Shown piece after piece: positions 37,601 through 47,007 of a DNA stretch of 64,000 bases. The notes beneath the pieces were generated by a model. That model saw only the letters and a program-made list of their open reading frames with translations, did not search any database and was not told the origin of the DNA. How positions within the stretch are numbered: the stretch's first letter is position 1; each line of letters begins with the position of its first letter. The position numbers and the translations under genes were made by a program. Source of the DNA: Bacteroidales bacterium (GTDB lineage Bacteria > Bacteroidota > Bacteroidia > Bacteroidales > WCHB1-69); NCBI GenBank assembly GCA_017649855.1, contig JAGCGA010000006.1, positions 30,719 through 94,718 on the forward strand, given 5' to 3'.

Positions 37601-37988
37601 GCGTGCCATGGACGACTTGAAGGAGAGTGTGCAAAATGCCTCTTACGAGCAGAAAGACCCGCTCTTGATCTATAAGTTGGAGTCTTTCAACCTCTTTGAT
37701 GAATTACTCGTCCGCATCAGCCAGGAGATTGTCTCCTTCCTGAACAAGGGCAAGCTGCCGGTAGCCGAGAACACTCAGGTCCGTGAAGCCCAGCTGCCGC
37801 AGTCTGAGGCCAAGAAGCTGCAGACTGGCCGCAGCGACGTTCCCGGTGGTGGCCGTCAGGTGACCCAGGGCGGCAAGGGAAGCCAGCCCATCCGCGTGGA
37901 GAAGAAGGTGGGCCGCAACGACCCGTGTCCGTGCGGAAGCGGTCTCAAATACAAGAAATGCCACGGCCGCAACGAGTTCGCAGAATGA
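34686..37988 (+). CDS. secA: Preprotein translocase ATPase SecA
   Basis: This 1,100-residue motor drives signal-peptide proteins through SecYEG. Walker A is ATGEGKT near residue 191 and the DEAD-type box is [13 protein letters not shown]. The second helicase part has [12 protein letters not shown] and [14 protein letters not shown]. The C-terminus carries the zinc-binding [17 protein letters not shown]. The length above 1,000 reflects an insert within the first nucleotide-binding part (about residues 340-420), as is usual in Bacteroidota. The stop overlaps the start of the glycosyltransferase gene. Confidence 0.98.
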   Translation: MANFLTKIFGTKADRDMKELKPLLNKTLEVYETIKNLTTDELRHKTVEFREKIQAATATEEQRVKEIKDYLDANYDLPIEEKQDLYKESEKLEEKIYETTQHILREILPEAFSVMKETARRFKENEVIEVKATQMDRDLAATHDGIEIDGDIARYRNSWSAGGNMITWDMCHYDVQLIGGMVLHDGKIAEMATGEGKTLVATLPVYLNALPGKGVHVVTVNDYLAKRDSEWMGRLYEFLGLSVDCIDKHEPNSDERRRAYNADITYGTNNEFGFDYLRDNMARNIGELVQRPHNYAIVDEVDSVLIDDARTPLIISGPTPKGDKQDFDQYKPIVEKLYNAQRLYVADILTKAKALLKENPDPKPQDESAMLLLRAHRGLPKNKALIKFLSEPGMKQVLQRTESFFMQEQNRNMHFIDDELYFVIEEKQNTVDIMEKGIDVISKDAEQAKMFIMPDVGAEIAELEKLDLTPQEKTARKEEIYSNFAAASDRIHTVHQLLKAYTMFAKDVEYVIIDNKVKIVDEQTGRIMEGRRYSDGLHQAIEAKENVKVEAATQTYATITLQNYFRMYKKLAGMTGTAETEAGEFWNIYKLDVVVIPTNKPVIRKDYDDLVYKTKREKYNAVVNEIVRLHEEGRPVLVGTTSVETSELLSKILNMRRIQHNVLNAKLHKKEADIVAEAGQEGTVTIATNMAGRGTDIKLTPKVKELGGLAIIGTERHDSRRVDRQLRGRSGRQGDPGSSQFFVSLEDDLMRLFGSDRIAKVMDQMGHQDGDVIQHSMISKSIERAQKKVEENNFGIRKRLLEYDDVMNKQRSTIYRKRRNALFGDRLAIDIAQMFEDVCTTMVPDYWDAKDYEGFSAAMITTFGIESPFDEDTFLQERPNKLIEQLQPLVYDHYKEKIAKVCEQAFPVIDRVYMEHGEQFQNIAIPFTDGVKTINIVAPLKKCHETNGREVGLSFEKGITLAVIDNAWKEHLRAMDDLKESVQNASYEQKDPLLIYKLESFNLFDELLVRISQEIVSFLNKGKLPVAENTQVREAQLPQSEAKKLQTGRSDVPGGGRQVTQGGKGSQPIRVEKKVGRNDPCPCGSGLKYKKCHGRNEFAE

Positions 37989-39094
37989 TCAAAGCCATCC
38001 TATCGGTAACCAACGACCTCTATACAGATCCTCGGGTGGACAAGGTGGCCCGTTTCCTGCAACGCAACGGCTATCAGGTCACCTTGGTAGGTCGCCGTTA
38101 TGGCGATTCACCCGCTTTGGAAGAACGACCCTACCAAACCCATCGCATGAGACTCCTCTTCCGAAAAGGATCTCTCTTTTATGCGGAATACCAACTCCGC
38201 CTGTTCTTCTATTTGCTCTTTCGCAGGTTTGATGTCTATGTGGCCAACGACTTGGATACGCTATTGCCGAACTTTCTGATCAGCCGCATGAGGAAGAAAA
38301 GGTTGGTCTATGACAGCCATGAGTATTTTTGCGGTGAATTGTCCGTAGTGAACAAACCATCATCCTTATGGGTATGGAGCCATATTGAGAAGTTCTGCTT
38401 CCCAAAGTTGGAAACCGTCATCACGGTAAGCGAGTCCATCGTGGACCAATATGAAAAGGAGTACGGCATCCGGCCCTATCTGGTGCGCAACATTCCGCCG
38501 GAGCGCAAAGCGGAGGTGACGGAGACCCGTGCCTCGTTGGGGATACCGGAGAATAAGTTCATCTTGATCTTGCAGGGCAATGCCATTAACGAAGGCAGAG
38601 GTGGAGAAGAGATGATAGAAGCCATGCCCTTGCTGCCTGACACGCATCTGCTTGTAGTGGGAGGCGGCCTCTCTTTGCCGGCCATGAAACAACGAGCAAA
38701 AGAGCTGAACGTGACCGACAGCATAACCTTTGTGGGTCGCCAAAATCAGCAGATGCTTTACAACTATACGGTGCTGGCGGATGTCGGCATCGCTTTGGAT
38801 CGCGATGTGAGCGCCAACGCCCGTTTCAGCCTGCCCAACAAGATTTTCGAATATATCAAAGCTGGGACGCCCTTAGTGGTTTCCAACTTGGTGGAACGGC
38901 GCCATATTGTGGAGCAATATCATGTGGGGGTGGTCGCTGAAGACTGGACGCCCGAAAACATTGCCGCGGCTGTTCGCCTGTTGAAGGATAATCCCGACTT
39001 CTTCCGGCAATGTCAAGAGCATTGCGCCACCGCCGCCCATGAGCTGACGTGGGAAAACGAGGAGAAGGTGCTGGAGAAGGTGTATCTCGAATAG
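37985..39094 (+). CDS. Glycosyltransferase, GT4-like
   Basis: The 369-residue product starts [20 protein letters not shown] at the ATG that overlaps the secA stop (ATGA). It has two Rossmann-like halves. The second has [27 protein letters not shown] and a late [16 protein letters not shown], the typical NDP-sugar site of GT4 enzymes. The sugar and acceptor are unknown, and the absence of other polysaccharide genes nearby gives no help. The frame is open for 20 codons upstream within secA, but the internal ATG is the natural N-terminus. Confidence 0.85.
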   Translation: MIKAILSVTNDLYTDPRVDKVARFLQRNGYQVTLVGRRYGDSPALEERPYQTHRMRLLFRKGSLFYAEYQLRLFFYLLFRRFDVYVANDLDTLLPNFLISRMRKKRLVYDSHEYFCGELSVVNKPSSLWVWSHIEKFCFPKLETVITVSESIVDQYEKEYGIRPYLVRNIPPERKAEVTETRASLGIPENKFILILQGNAINEGRGGEEMIEAMPLLPDTHLLVVGGGLSLPAMKQRAKELNVTDSITFVGRQNQQMLYNYTVLADVGIALDRDVSANARFSLPNKIFEYIKAGTPLVVSNLVERRHIVEQYHVGVVAEDWTPENIAAAVRLLKDNPDFFRQCQEHCATAAHELTWENEEKVLEKVYLE

Positions 39095-39133
39095 TTTCCG
39101 GCACAGGGTCTTTCCACGCCGAATAAGAAAAAC

Positions 39134-39166
39134 GAAAGAGGGCGACCGCATGGTCGCCCTCTTCGT
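39134..39166. terminator. Bidirectional terminator between the glycosyltransferase and pruA genes
   Basis: AAGAGGGCGACC (39136-39147) pairs perfectly with GGTCGCCCTCTT (39152-39163), with A-rich sequence upstream and a weaker T-containing side downstream. Confidence 0.75.
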
Positions 39167-39186
39167 CAAAATATGCAGGGATAAGA

Positions 39187-40812
39187 TTATCCAAGGAACG
39201 GATAGCCATAGTCCGTTGCGGGGACGTAGGTCTCCTTGATACAACGGGCGCTAATCCAGCGGACAAGGTTAAGCATACTGCCTGCCTTGTCGTTGGTACC
39301 GGAAGCGCGGGCGCCACCGAAAGGCTGGCAACCGACCACTGCTCCCGTCGGCTTGTCGTTGATGTAGAAGTTACCGGCGGAGTGACGGAGCATCTGCTCG
39401 GCCTTCTCGATAGCATAACGGTCTTGAGCAAAGATAGAGCCGGTAAGGGCATACGGAGAGGTGGTGTCGCAAATGCGCAACATCTCTTCGTATTTCTCAT
39501 CCTCGTAAACATAAACGGTGATAACCGGTCCGAAGATCTCCTCGCGGATGGACTCATAATCCGGCGTCTTAGCCACGATGATGGTCGGCTCCACAAAGTA
39601 ACCCACACTCTTGTCGTAATGGCCGCCCAGCACGATCTCCGCATCCGGAGAGGCAATCGCTCTGTCGATATAACCGGCGATGTTGTCGAAGGATTTTTCA
39701 TCGATGACGGCATTGACGAAGTTAGAGAAGTCACGCACATCGCCCATCTTGACGGTCTGCATCATCTCTTTGATATGCTCCAATGTAGGACCCCAGAGGG
39801 ATTTCGGCACGTAGGCACGGGAGGCGGCGGAACACTTCTGGCCCTGATACTCGAAAGCACCACGGAGGATAGCCACGGCCAACTCGCGTGCAGGAGCGGT
39901 GTGATGCGCAAAGATGAAGTCCTTGCCACCCGTCTCACCCACAATCTTGGGATAGGTGTTGTAAATGTCGATATTCTGACCGATCAGCTTCCAGAAGCTC
40001 TTGAAGGTGCCCGTGCTGCCAGTGAAGTGGATGCCGGCCAAGTGAGGAGACTTGAAGGCCACCTCGCTGATGACAGAGCCGCTGCCCGGCAAGAAGTTGA
40101 TGACACCGTCAGGCAGACCGGCCTCTTGCAGGAGGACCATCAGGTAATAGTTGGACAGGATAGCCGTGGTGGACGGTTTCCAGATGGTGACATTACCCAT
40201 CAAGGCAGGGGCCACATTCAAGTTCAGGGCGATAGAGGTGAAGTTGAACGGGGTGATGGCATACACAAAGCCCTCCATGCCACGATACTCGTTGCGGTTG
40301 AGGGTGGCGTGGTCGGAGATGGGCTGCTGGCCATACAGCTGGGAAGCAAAGTAGGTGTTGAAACGCAGGAAGTCGATAGCCTCGCACGGGCAGTCGATCT
40401 CGGCCTGCATCGGGCTCTTGCCCTGACCCAACATACAAGCGGCGTTGAGCACATAACGATATTTGGTAGCCAGCAACTCAGCAGCCTTCATCATGATGGA
40501 AGCACGCTGAATCCAAGGCATCTCTTCCCAGTCTTTCTTGGCAGCCATGGCTGCATCAATAGCCATCTGCACCTCTTTCTTGCCTACTTTATGATATTTG
40601 GCCAAAACGTGACCGTGCTCGGTCGGCATCACTACCTGACCCAGGTCGCCCGTCCGAACCTCTTTGCCTCCGATAATCAAGGGGATCTCTATCTCCTGAT
40701 TGTACTGTCTCTCCAATTCAGCTTCCAAAAGCTTTCTCTCCGGTGTGCCGGGGGCATAAGAGTAAACGGGTTCGTTTTTCGGTTCTCTGAATACAAAATT
40801 TGCGTTGTTCAT
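39187..40812 (-). CDS. pruA: L-glutamate gamma-semialdehyde dehydrogenase
   Basis: The 541-residue product is the aldehyde dehydrogenase that oxidises glutamate semialdehyde to glutamate in proline breakdown. The start MNNANFVFREPKNEPVYSYA is characteristic. FNFTSIALNLNVAP, FTGSTGTF, the glutamate region GETGGKD and the catalytic cysteine in GQKCSAASR are all present. It has no proline dehydrogenase domain fused. The frame is open 76 codons further upstream, but a -7 box lies in that stretch, so the ATG at 40812 is the likely start. Confidence 0.95.
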   Translation of the reverse strand: MNNANFVFREPKNEPVYSYAPGTPERKLLEAELERQYNQEIEIPLIIGGKEVRTGDLGQVVMPTEHGHVLAKYHKVGKKEVQMAIDAAMAAKKDWEEMPWIQRASIMMKAAELLATKYRYVLNAACMLGQGKSPMQAEIDCPCEAIDFLRFNTYFASQLYGQQPISDHATLNRNEYRGMEGFVYAITPFNFTSIALNLNVAPALMGNVTIWKPSTTAILSNYYLMVLLQEAGLPDGVINFLPGSGSVISEVAFKSPHLAGIHFTGSTGTFKSFWKLIGQNIDIYNTYPKIVGETGGKDFIFAHHTAPARELAVAILRGAFEYQGQKCSAASRAYVPKSLWGPTLEHIKEMMQTVKMGDVRDFSNFVNAVIDEKSFDNIAGYIDRAIASPDAEIVLGGHYDKSVGYFVEPTIIVAKTPDYESIREEIFGPVITVYVYEDEKYEEMLRICDTTSPYALTGSIFAQDRYAIEKAEQMLRHSAGNFYINDKPTGAVVGCQPFGGARASGTNDKAGSMLNLVRWISARCIKETYVPATDYGYPFLG

Positions 40813-40860
40813 TTCAAATGTGTTTTTAATAAATAATTTTGTGTGGGCTAAAAGCGGGCG

Positions 40861-40868
40861 CAAAGGTA
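40861..40868 (-). promoter_or_regulatory. -7 box for pruA
   Basis: The reverse strand reads TACCTTTG, 49 bases before the ATG at 40812. Confidence 0.55.
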
Positions 40869-40971
40869 CAAAAAAAAGATGATGATTGAAAGATTTTTTT
40901 GCTTTTATCCCATAAATAATTCCGTTGGAGAATTTATAGGTCTTCTCGGCAACATCCAGTGGTATTTTTTT

Positions 40972-40979
40972 TATTTTTG
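40972..40979 (+). promoter_or_regulatory. -7 box for gtrA
   Basis: TATTTTTG lies 27 bases before the ATG at 41006, in the divergent spacer with pruA. Confidence 0.6.
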
Positions 40980-41005
40980 CGCCTCCAAAAAAAGAAGCCC
41001 CGACA

Positions 41006-41410
41006 ATGGTCCAGATATACTCCAAATACAGACATTTCATCCTTTATGGATTCATCGGCGGAGTATGCACCTTGGTGGACATCGGGGTCTATTACCTGCT
41101 CGGGCATACCTCCCTGCATTACCTGGCTGCCAATGTCATCAGCTACAATGTCGGCATCATTTTCAGCTTTTTCCTTAACAGGCATTATAATTTCAAGGTG
41201 AAAGACAAGGCTGTCAGCCGCTTTTGCTCTTTTTATCTGATCAGCCTGATCGGAATGGCCCTGTGTGAGGGTATGCTATGGCTGCTCGTGGATGGCTTTG
41301 GCTTGAACAGTCTGTTGGCCAAGGTGCTGGCCACTTTCTTTGTGGGATTGGTGCAGTTTCTTTGTGTGAAACGGATTACCTTCAAGAAATCTGCCGCAAA
41401 CAAGCTATAA
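41006..41410 (+). CDS. GtrA-family membrane protein
   Basis: This 134-residue protein has four hydrophobic segments and the GtrA pattern (YGFIGGVCTLVDIGVYYLL, then VISYNVGIIFSFFLNRHYNF). GtrA-like proteins are thought to help move lipid-linked sugars across the inner membrane or to anchor glycosyltransferases. It is alone on this strand; the closest glycosyltransferase gene is at 37985. The last 29 bases overlap the convergent threonine aldolase gene. Confidence 0.88.
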   Translation: MVQIYSKYRHFILYGFIGGVCTLVDIGVYYLLGHTSLHYLAANVISYNVGIIFSFFLNRHYNFKVKDKAVSRFCSFYLISLIGMALCEGMLWLLVDGFGLNSLLAKVLATFFVGLVQFLCVKRITFKKSAANKL

Positions 41411-42401
41411 AATGGTCCACATCCTCTTGGGTGGTATCCCAGGAGGTCACCAGCCGGATTTCGCTTGTACTTTCATTCCAAACATAGAAGAAGGTGTGCT
41501 GCAATAGCTTTTCGATTTTGTCTGCCGAAAGACGGAACAACAAGATATTGGCTTCTGTTTTTTGGGTGAAGTCGCGATAGCCTGCCTCTTCAATGCGGGA
41601 GCGGAGCAATTGCGCCATCTGGTTGGCGTTTTCGGCATTATGCCGCCAAATGTCTTGTTGAAGATAGGGCATGAACTGGCAGGCGGCATAGCGCATCTTG
41701 GAATAGAGCTGGGCGCTCTGTTTGCGCAGATACTTGAGGTTCTCGGCCAACTCAGGACGGAAGGCGATGACCATCTCCCCCATCATCAGGCCGTTCTTTG
41801 TGGCCCCAAAGCTCATGATGTCCACCCCGCAATCCACCGTCAGCTCTTTAAAACTCTTCTTCAGCGTAACGGCGGCATTGGCAATACGAGCGCCATCCAG
41901 ATGCAGATACATGCCGTAGCCATGTATGAAGTCGGCTATGGCCTTTATCTCCTCGGGGGTATACACTGTACCCAATTCCGTGCATTCGGAGATATAGACC
42001 ACCTTGGGCTGCGAGTGATGCTCAAAGCCAAAGTTGATCAGCAGCGGGGCTATCCGTTCCGGGGTCAGCTTCCCGTCCGGGGTCGGGATCGTGCGCAGGG
42101 CGGCATGCGTCATGAACTCCGGCGCTCCACACTCATCCACCGCAATATGGGCCGTCTCCGCACATATGATCGAATGAAAAGGCTGCAGACAGGCTCGCAG
42201 GGAGACCACATTGGCACCCGTCCCATTGAAGACCAGATAAGGCTCCGCCTGCTCCCCAAAATGCTCCTTGACCAATGCTTTCATCTGCTGGGTGTAATCA
42301 TCATCCCCATACGCGATCTGATGTTGGCTGTTGGCCGCCAACAGGGCCTTCATGATGTCCGGATGCACACCGGAATGGTTGTCACTGCCAAAACTTCTCA
42401 T
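41382..42401 (-). CDS. Low-specificity threonine aldolase (PLP enzyme)
   Basis: The 339-residue product belongs to the beta-eliminating lyase / threonine aldolase group, which splits L-threonine (or allo-threonine) to glycine and acetaldehyde. The N-terminus is MRSFGSDNHSGVHPDIMKAL. The PLP lysine lies in SFGATKNGLMMGE, and HLDGARIANA provides the aspartate that holds the pyridine ring. It is the last gene of the glnA-to-rodA run, 21 bases after rodA. The tail overlaps gtrA by 29 bases in convergent orientation. Confidence 0.92.
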   Translation of the reverse strand: MRSFGSDNHSGVHPDIMKALLAANSQHQIAYGDDDYTQQMKALVKEHFGEQAEPYLVFNGTGANVVSLRACLQPFHSIICAETAHIAVDECGAPEFMTHAALRTIPTPDGKLTPERIAPLLINFGFEHHSQPKVVYISECTELGTVYTPEEIKAIADFIHGYGMYLHLDGARIANAAVTLKKSFKELTVDCGVDIMSFGATKNGLMMGEMVIAFRPELAENLKYLRKQSAQLYSKMRYAACQFMPYLQQDIWRHNAENANQMAQLLRSRIEEAGYRDFTQKTEANILLFRLSADKIEKLLQHTFFYVWNESTSEIRLVTSWDTTQEDVDHFIACLRQIS

Positions 42402-42422
42402 AGCTCCGTATTGTTAACGTGA

Positions 42423-43679
42423 TTAATTGTCGTTCAATCTGATGAAAATAAACAGCATGGTGGTAAAAGCCCACAACGACGACCCTCCATAGCTCAAGAA
42501 GGGCAAAGGGATACCAATGATGGGCAACAAACCGATTGTCATGCCGATATTGATGAAAAAGTGCATGATGATAATGCCTGCAATCCCATAGCCATAATAT
42601 CGGACAAAGGGCACCCGCTGGTTTTCTGAAAGCCGCAAGATTCGGATGATCAACGACAGGAAGAGGGCAAACACCACCAGCGTCCCCATAAAGCCCCACT
42701 CTTCTCCGATAGCACAGAAGATAAAGTCGGTACTCTGCTCGGGCACAAATTTCAACTTGGTCTGCGTCCCTTTCAGATAACCCTTTCCAAAAAAGCCACC
42801 GGATCCAATGGCAATCTTAGACTGGTTCAGGTTGAAGTCGGCACCCTTGGGATCGGAGGTTTTGCCCATAATGGAGGCGATACGTTCCTTCTGGTGCGCT
42901 TCAAAGGCATTCTCATAAATCATATTCACCGAGAAGACAAAGAGAACGCTGATGACATAGATGATAATGTCGCGTTGCATTTTTTTCTTCACGGTGCGGT
43001 CTTTCAGAAGCACGACGATAAAGACGATGGTCAGCACAGCGATGGCGTAGGTCTCATTGAATTTGAGGGTGAACACCGACAAGAAGGCGGCGATCAGTGC
43101 CAAGAGAAGAAGCTCTCCGCTAAGACCCTCCCGATAGAAGAGGAGGATGAAGGAGAAGAACACCAAGGCGGAGCCGGCATCATGCTGAAGCATCACCAAG
43201 ACAATCGGGATCAGGATGAAGGCCGTGGAGATCAACCAGCCGTATCGTTTTTCAACTGCGGTCTTACCCTCATTGAAGAACTTCGCCAAAGTCAGGGCGG
43301 TGGCCACCTTCATGAACTCCACAGGCTGGATGCTGAACTCCCCTATCTTAATCCACGCTTTGGCACCCGATATCTCTGTTCCTATAAACAAGACCAAGAT
43401 CATCAGCACCAGGCAGAACAGGTAGAAATGGTAAGCGTAGTGCTGTATTATATTTTTGTCTATCAACAAGATGGCTATACAGAGCAGGATAGAGGTCCCG
43501 ATCCATATCAGCTGTTTGCCATAAGGACGGGAGAAATCGAAGATGGCATTGGTGCCATCGGGAACATAGCAGGTAGAGTATATGGTGATCCATCCTATCA
43601 GCACCAGCGCGATGTAATAGATGATAAGGCGGACGTCATAGCCTTTGGAATAGGTTTTATAACTATCTATGGATTTCAT
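42423..43679 (-). CDS. rodA: Rod-shape glycan polymerase RodA
   Basis: This 418-residue SEDS protein polymerises lipid II into glycan strands for side-wall growth. About ten transmembrane segments can be seen. Conserved SEDS parts include QPVEFMKVATALTLAKFF, the GSGGFFGKGYLKGTQTKL loop and the final ILPF-like GIPLPFLSYGGSS. It overlaps the mrdA end by four bases (ATGA) and works in a complex with that transpeptidase. Confidence 0.96.
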   Translation of the reverse strand: MKSIDSYKTYSKGYDVRLIIYYIALVLIGWITIYSTCYVPDGTNAIFDFSRPYGKQLIWIGTSILLCIAILLIDKNIIQHYAYHFYLFCLVLMILVLFIGTEISGAKAWIKIGEFSIQPVEFMKVATALTLAKFFNEGKTAVEKRYGWLISTAFILIPIVLVMLQHDAGSALVFFSFILLFYREGLSGELLLLALIAAFLSVFTLKFNETYAIAVLTIVFIVVLLKDRTVKKKMQRDIIIYVISVLFVFSVNMIYENAFEAHQKERIASIMGKTSDPKGADFNLNQSKIAIGSGGFFGKGYLKGTQTKLKFVPEQSTDFIFCAIGEEWGFMGTLVVFALFLSLIIRILRLSENQRVPFVRYYGYGIAGIIIMHFFINIGMTIGLLPIIGIPLPFLSYGGSSLWAFTTMLFIFIRLNDN

Positions 43680-45487
43680 CGGAAGCTGAGTTCTTTCATA
43701 CGTTTCTCAAGGTCGGTTCTTTCGACCTTTCTGTTGAGGTAAATTTCGGCCAGGAGGCTGGCGATAGGACAGGCCACGGAGGCCCCGAAGCCGCCGTTCT
43801 CAACCAGACAGAAGATTACGATCTTGGGATCGTTGGCGGGGGCGATGAGCGCAAATACGGAGTGGTCGGCGCCATGAGGGTTCTGGGCGGTGCCCGTCTT
43901 GCCGGCCACCTCAATGCCCGGTATCTGAGCCCCGCGACCCGTACCGGCCGTCACCACCATCTTCATACCCTGCAAAACGGTGACAAAATGCTGGGGATCG
44001 ATCTTGGAATAGATCTTGTTGCTGTACTGGGTGTTGAGGCTGTCGCGATGACCGATGGCGCGCACAATATGAGGGCGGATATAATATCCCTGATTGGCGA
44101 TCACAGCCAACATGTTCGCCATCTGGAGAGGGGTCACAGCCGCCTCGCCTTGGCCGATACCCATGGAGACCACCGTATTACCGTTCCAGGAATTGTTGTA
44201 TTTCTTGTCAAAATAGGCGGCTGTGGGGATGCTGCCCTGCAGCTCGTAGGGCAAGTCCGTCTCATACTTCTGGGCAAAACCCATGGAATGCATATAATCG
44301 AGCCATGCGGTATAGGCCTCGTCAATGTTCTTGTATTTTTTCCGGTTGGATAAGATATTGTAATAGGCGCGGCAGAAATAAGAATTACAGGAGCGCTGGA
44401 TGGCCGAATAGATGTTCAAGCCACCACAATTGTGGCAATGCACCACATGATTGCCTATATGATAACCTCCACCAGAACAGCTATAGACAGAGGTAGGGGT
44501 TACAATGTGCTCCTGCAGGGCAATCAGTCCGTTGGCTAACTTAAACGTGGACCCGGGAGGATAACTCGCTTGCAAGGCCCGGTTGAAAAGAGGCTTTTTG
44601 GGATCCTCCTGCAACATCACATAGTTCTTGGGACGCGCCGTGCCCACCAGCAAGTTGGGGTCGTAACTAGGACTGGAGATAATACAGAGAATCTCTCCTG
44701 TCTTGGGCTCGATGGCAACCACACTACCCCGTTTGTTCTGCATCAGCTCTTCGCCATAACGCTGCAGTTCCATATCCAACGTGCACCAGATGGAGGTTCC
44801 CTGGATCGCCTGCACATCCTCAGCCCCGTTGTCATAACTGCCCATTTCGCGATTGTGCACATCCACTAGCACCACACTTTGTCCCTTCTGGCCCCGCAAG
44901 ACACTCTCGTAGGCTTTTTCTATACCGCTCTTCCCAATATAGTCGCCCATCTTGTAATAGGAATCCTTCTCCATGTCTGCCTCATTCACCTCACTCACAT
45001 AGCCCAAGATGTGAGCGGCAATGGGATAGGGATATTTCCGAAGCGTACGGTTCTGCACATAAAAGCCGGGGAAAGCGTACATCTTCTCCTGTATGAACCC
45101 GTAATCTTCCTTGGAGATCTGCTGTTCAAAAAGAGAAGGCAGAATCTTGGAATACTTGGTGGCTTTTTCTATCTTCTTGATAACCTGTTCTTTAGTTAAA
45201 TCAAGCACCTTGCATAGAGAGACCGTGTCAAAGGTGCGCAACTCGGCAGGCACCACCATCAGGTCATAGGCGGCCTCATTATACACCAACAAGGAGTCGT
45301 TACGGTCGTACACCAGTCCTCGGGCCGGGTGGATCGTCTTGTAGCGCAAGGCGTTCTGGTTGGCTTTGGTTTTGTAGCCTTTGTTCAGAATCTGGATATT
45401 GAACAACACCGCGATATAGACCAAGGCCAGGATGCCCAGGACCGCTATGATAATGTAATACCGATTCCTTCCAAAACCACTCTCCAT
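43676..45487 (-). CDS. mrdA: Penicillin-binding protein 2 (elongasome transpeptidase)
   Basis: The 603-residue protein has one N-terminal membrane helix (about 11-30), a class B dimerisation domain and a transpeptidase domain. The catalytic SxxK is in YPPGSTFK, SxN in QRSCNSYF and KTG in VAGKTGTAQNP. It cross-links the glycan made by RodA. The start abuts the stop of the prenyl synthetase gene (no gap) and the end overlaps rodA, which indicates tight coupling. Confidence 0.96.
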   Translation of the reverse strand: MESGFGRNRYYIIIAVLGILALVYIAVLFNIQILNKGYKTKANQNALRYKTIHPARGLVYDRNDSLLVYNEAAYDLMVVPAELRTFDTVSLCKVLDLTKEQVIKKIEKATKYSKILPSLFEQQISKEDYGFIQEKMYAFPGFYVQNRTLRKYPYPIAAHILGYVSEVNEADMEKDSYYKMGDYIGKSGIEKAYESVLRGQKGQSVVLVDVHNREMGSYDNGAEDVQAIQGTSIWCTLDMELQRYGEELMQNKRGSVVAIEPKTGEILCIISSPSYDPNLLVGTARPKNYVMLQEDPKKPLFNRALQASYPPGSTFKLANGLIALQEHIVTPTSVYSCSGGGYHIGNHVVHCHNCGGLNIYSAIQRSCNSYFCRAYYNILSNRKKYKNIDEAYTAWLDYMHSMGFAQKYETDLPYELQGSIPTAAYFDKKYNNSWNGNTVVSMGIGQGEAAVTPLQMANMLAVIANQGYYIRPHIVRAIGHRDSLNTQYSNKIYSKIDPQHFVTVLQGMKMVVTAGTGRGAQIPGIEVAGKTGTAQNPHGADHSVFALIAPANDPKIVIFCLVENGGFGASVACPIASLLAEIYLNRKVERTDLEKRMKELSFR

Positions 45488-46447
45488 CTATTTTGATCTC
45501 TGCTCCAAATCAGCGATAATCTTTCGCAAAGTCGCCTTTTGTTCGTTATTCACCTTCACTTTGTCGAGTTCTTGGAAACTCTTGTCCAGATAGGCATGGA
45601 TAGCCTGGCGGGTCTTTTCGGCGATATGAAGGCGCTCATAATAGGCCTTGACTTGGCGGAACTTATCCTCAAAATCCAGGTCTGAGGATTCGTAGCATTG
45701 CTTCAGCTTCGGTTTCTCCTCGGCGTCGGCCTCCTGTATGGCCATCAGATAGAGGTAGGTCTTCTTGTTGTCGCGGATGTCGCCTCCTAAGGATTTGCCA
45801 AAGACGGAGCTGTCGGCATACACATCCAGCAAGTCATCGGCCAGTTGGAAGGCTATGCCCAGGTTGATGCCAACTTGGTACAGGGCCTCCTGACTCTCTT
45901 GGTCAGCACCGGCGAGGATAGCTCCCGACTTCATGCAGCCGGCAAACATGACAGCTGTTTTCAGGCGGATCATGTTGATGTATTCCTCCAGGGACACCTC
46001 CTCCTGTGTTTCAAAATCCATGTCATACTGCTGCCCCTCGCAGATTTCGAGGGTGCTGGTGGCAAAGACGTTGGCAATCTGGAGGATGGTCTTTTCGTTC
46101 ACGCTCAGTTTGAGGAGTTGCTGAAAGGCCATGATAGCCAGTGCGTCACCGGAGAGGATGGCGCTGTTGGTGTTCCACTTCTGATAGACGGTAGGCAATC
46201 CGCGACGGATGGGGGCCTTGTCCATGATATCGTCATGTATCAGGGTGAAGTTGTGCAGCATCTCAAAGGCAGCCGCCACATATTGGGCTTGTGACACATC
46301 ACCGCCGAACATCTCCACCACATGATAGACCATCTGGGGACGCAGCCGCTTCCCGGCCTGCTGCATCGTATAGGCGATGGGGGCATACAGGGTCTCCGGC
46401 TTCCGGCCGTCAAATAGCGTACTGAAATAGGTTTCAAGTTCTTGCAT
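45488..46447 (-). CDS. Trans-polyprenyl diphosphate synthase
   Basis: The 319-residue product has both aspartate-rich motifs of trans-prenyl synthases: DDIMD (in HNFTLIHDDIMDKAPIRRG) and DDLLD (in FQLADDLLD). A phenylalanine five residues before the first motif suggests a shorter chain (farnesyl or geranylgeranyl) rather than a long quinone tail, but this is a weak rule. Its place next to mrdA-rodA would fit supply of farnesyl diphosphate to UppS for cell-wall lipid carriers. The ATG at 46447 starts at the normal N-terminal helix. Confidence 0.9.
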   Translation of the reverse strand: MQELETYFSTLFDGRKPETLYAPIAYTMQQAGKRLRPQMVYHVVEMFGGDVSQAQYVAAAFEMLHNFTLIHDDIMDKAPIRRGLPTVYQKWNTNSAILSGDALAIMAFQQLLKLSVNEKTILQIANVFATSTLEICEGQQYDMDFETQEEVSLEEYINMIRLKTAVMFAGCMKSGAILAGADQESQEALYQVGINLGIAFQLADDLLDVYADSSVFGKSLGGDIRDNKKTYLYLMAIQEADAEEKPKLKQCYESSDLDFEDKFRQVKAYYERLHIAEKTRQAIHAYLDKSFQELDKVKVNNEQKATLRKIIADLEQRSK

Positions 46448-46488
46448 AGTGGTTAAGGTTGTTAGTGAAGCATTACCGGGGGAGGCGG

Positions 46489-46992
46489 TTAGAAAAACCG
46501 CTGCATGTCGGCCTTCAGAATCTGCATGGCGCGAGGGATGATGGGCTTTTGGGCTGCCACCGTCAAGATAGCCTCGGCATAGGTCATCCCCTCAAAGCTG
46601 TCCATCTGCTCCGCCACGGAGGTGATAATGGTAATGACGTCATCCATCGCATCGGTGATGCCTTTCCAAGTCTCATTGGAGATGTAGATTTGCTGGGAGA
46701 TATTATGCTCGTATTCGGAGCGAATCGCCGTCATCAGGAGGTTCTGCTCTTCCGCCACCGTCAGGCCGGGGGCATGGATGCGCAGCACGAGCTGGTTGGG
46801 GTCGATGCGTTCCAAGAAGAGGGCCATGCGTTCGTACGCCTGCAGGCGCAAAGGCATCACGATGGTTCGTGACGCCTTTGTGGCCTCTAGGGCTTGCTCA
46901 TTCATGCTCTTGGTGATCCACTGTTTCGAGATAGCCACAGCGCCCAACATGAGCAGGAAAAAGCATATGACAATTACTAATTCGGTAGTCAT
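46489..46992 (-). CDS. Small membrane-anchored protein, DUF7935-like
   Basis: The 167-residue product has one N-terminal membrane helix (TELVIVICFFLLMLGAVAI), followed by a soluble, helix-rich cytoplasmic part with RTIVMPLRLQAYERMALFLERI. The family occurs across Bacteroidota and has no known function. It lies 15 bases after glnA and 41 bases before the prenyl synthetase gene, so it is probably co-transcribed with both. Confidence 0.8.
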   Translation of the reverse strand: MTTELVIVICFFLLMLGAVAISKQWITKSMNEQALEATKASRTIVMPLRLQAYERMALFLERIDPNQLVLRIHAPGLTVAEEQNLLMTAIRSEYEHNISQQIYISNETWKGITDAMDDVITIITSVAEQMDSFEGMTYAEAILTVAAQKPIIPRAMQILKADMQRFF

Positions 46993-47007
46993 CGTAATCT
47001 GGTTTTA

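Noticed and set aside
35694..37634. 646-codon open frame antisense to secA, with similar long antisense frames over sprA, bamA, der, pruA and polA
   Set aside because: Codon bias of the real genes explains them; the sense products are well-known proteins and the antisense products have no recognisable motifs.
40813..41040. N-terminal extension of PruA
   Set aside because: The extra 76 codons span the divergent promoters of pruA and gtrA and the first codons of gtrA; the family start is MNNANFVF.
41382..41410. Overlap of gtrA and the threonine aldolase gene as a sign of misannotation
   Set aside because: Both products are complete and match their families to the end; a 29-base convergent overlap is simply short.
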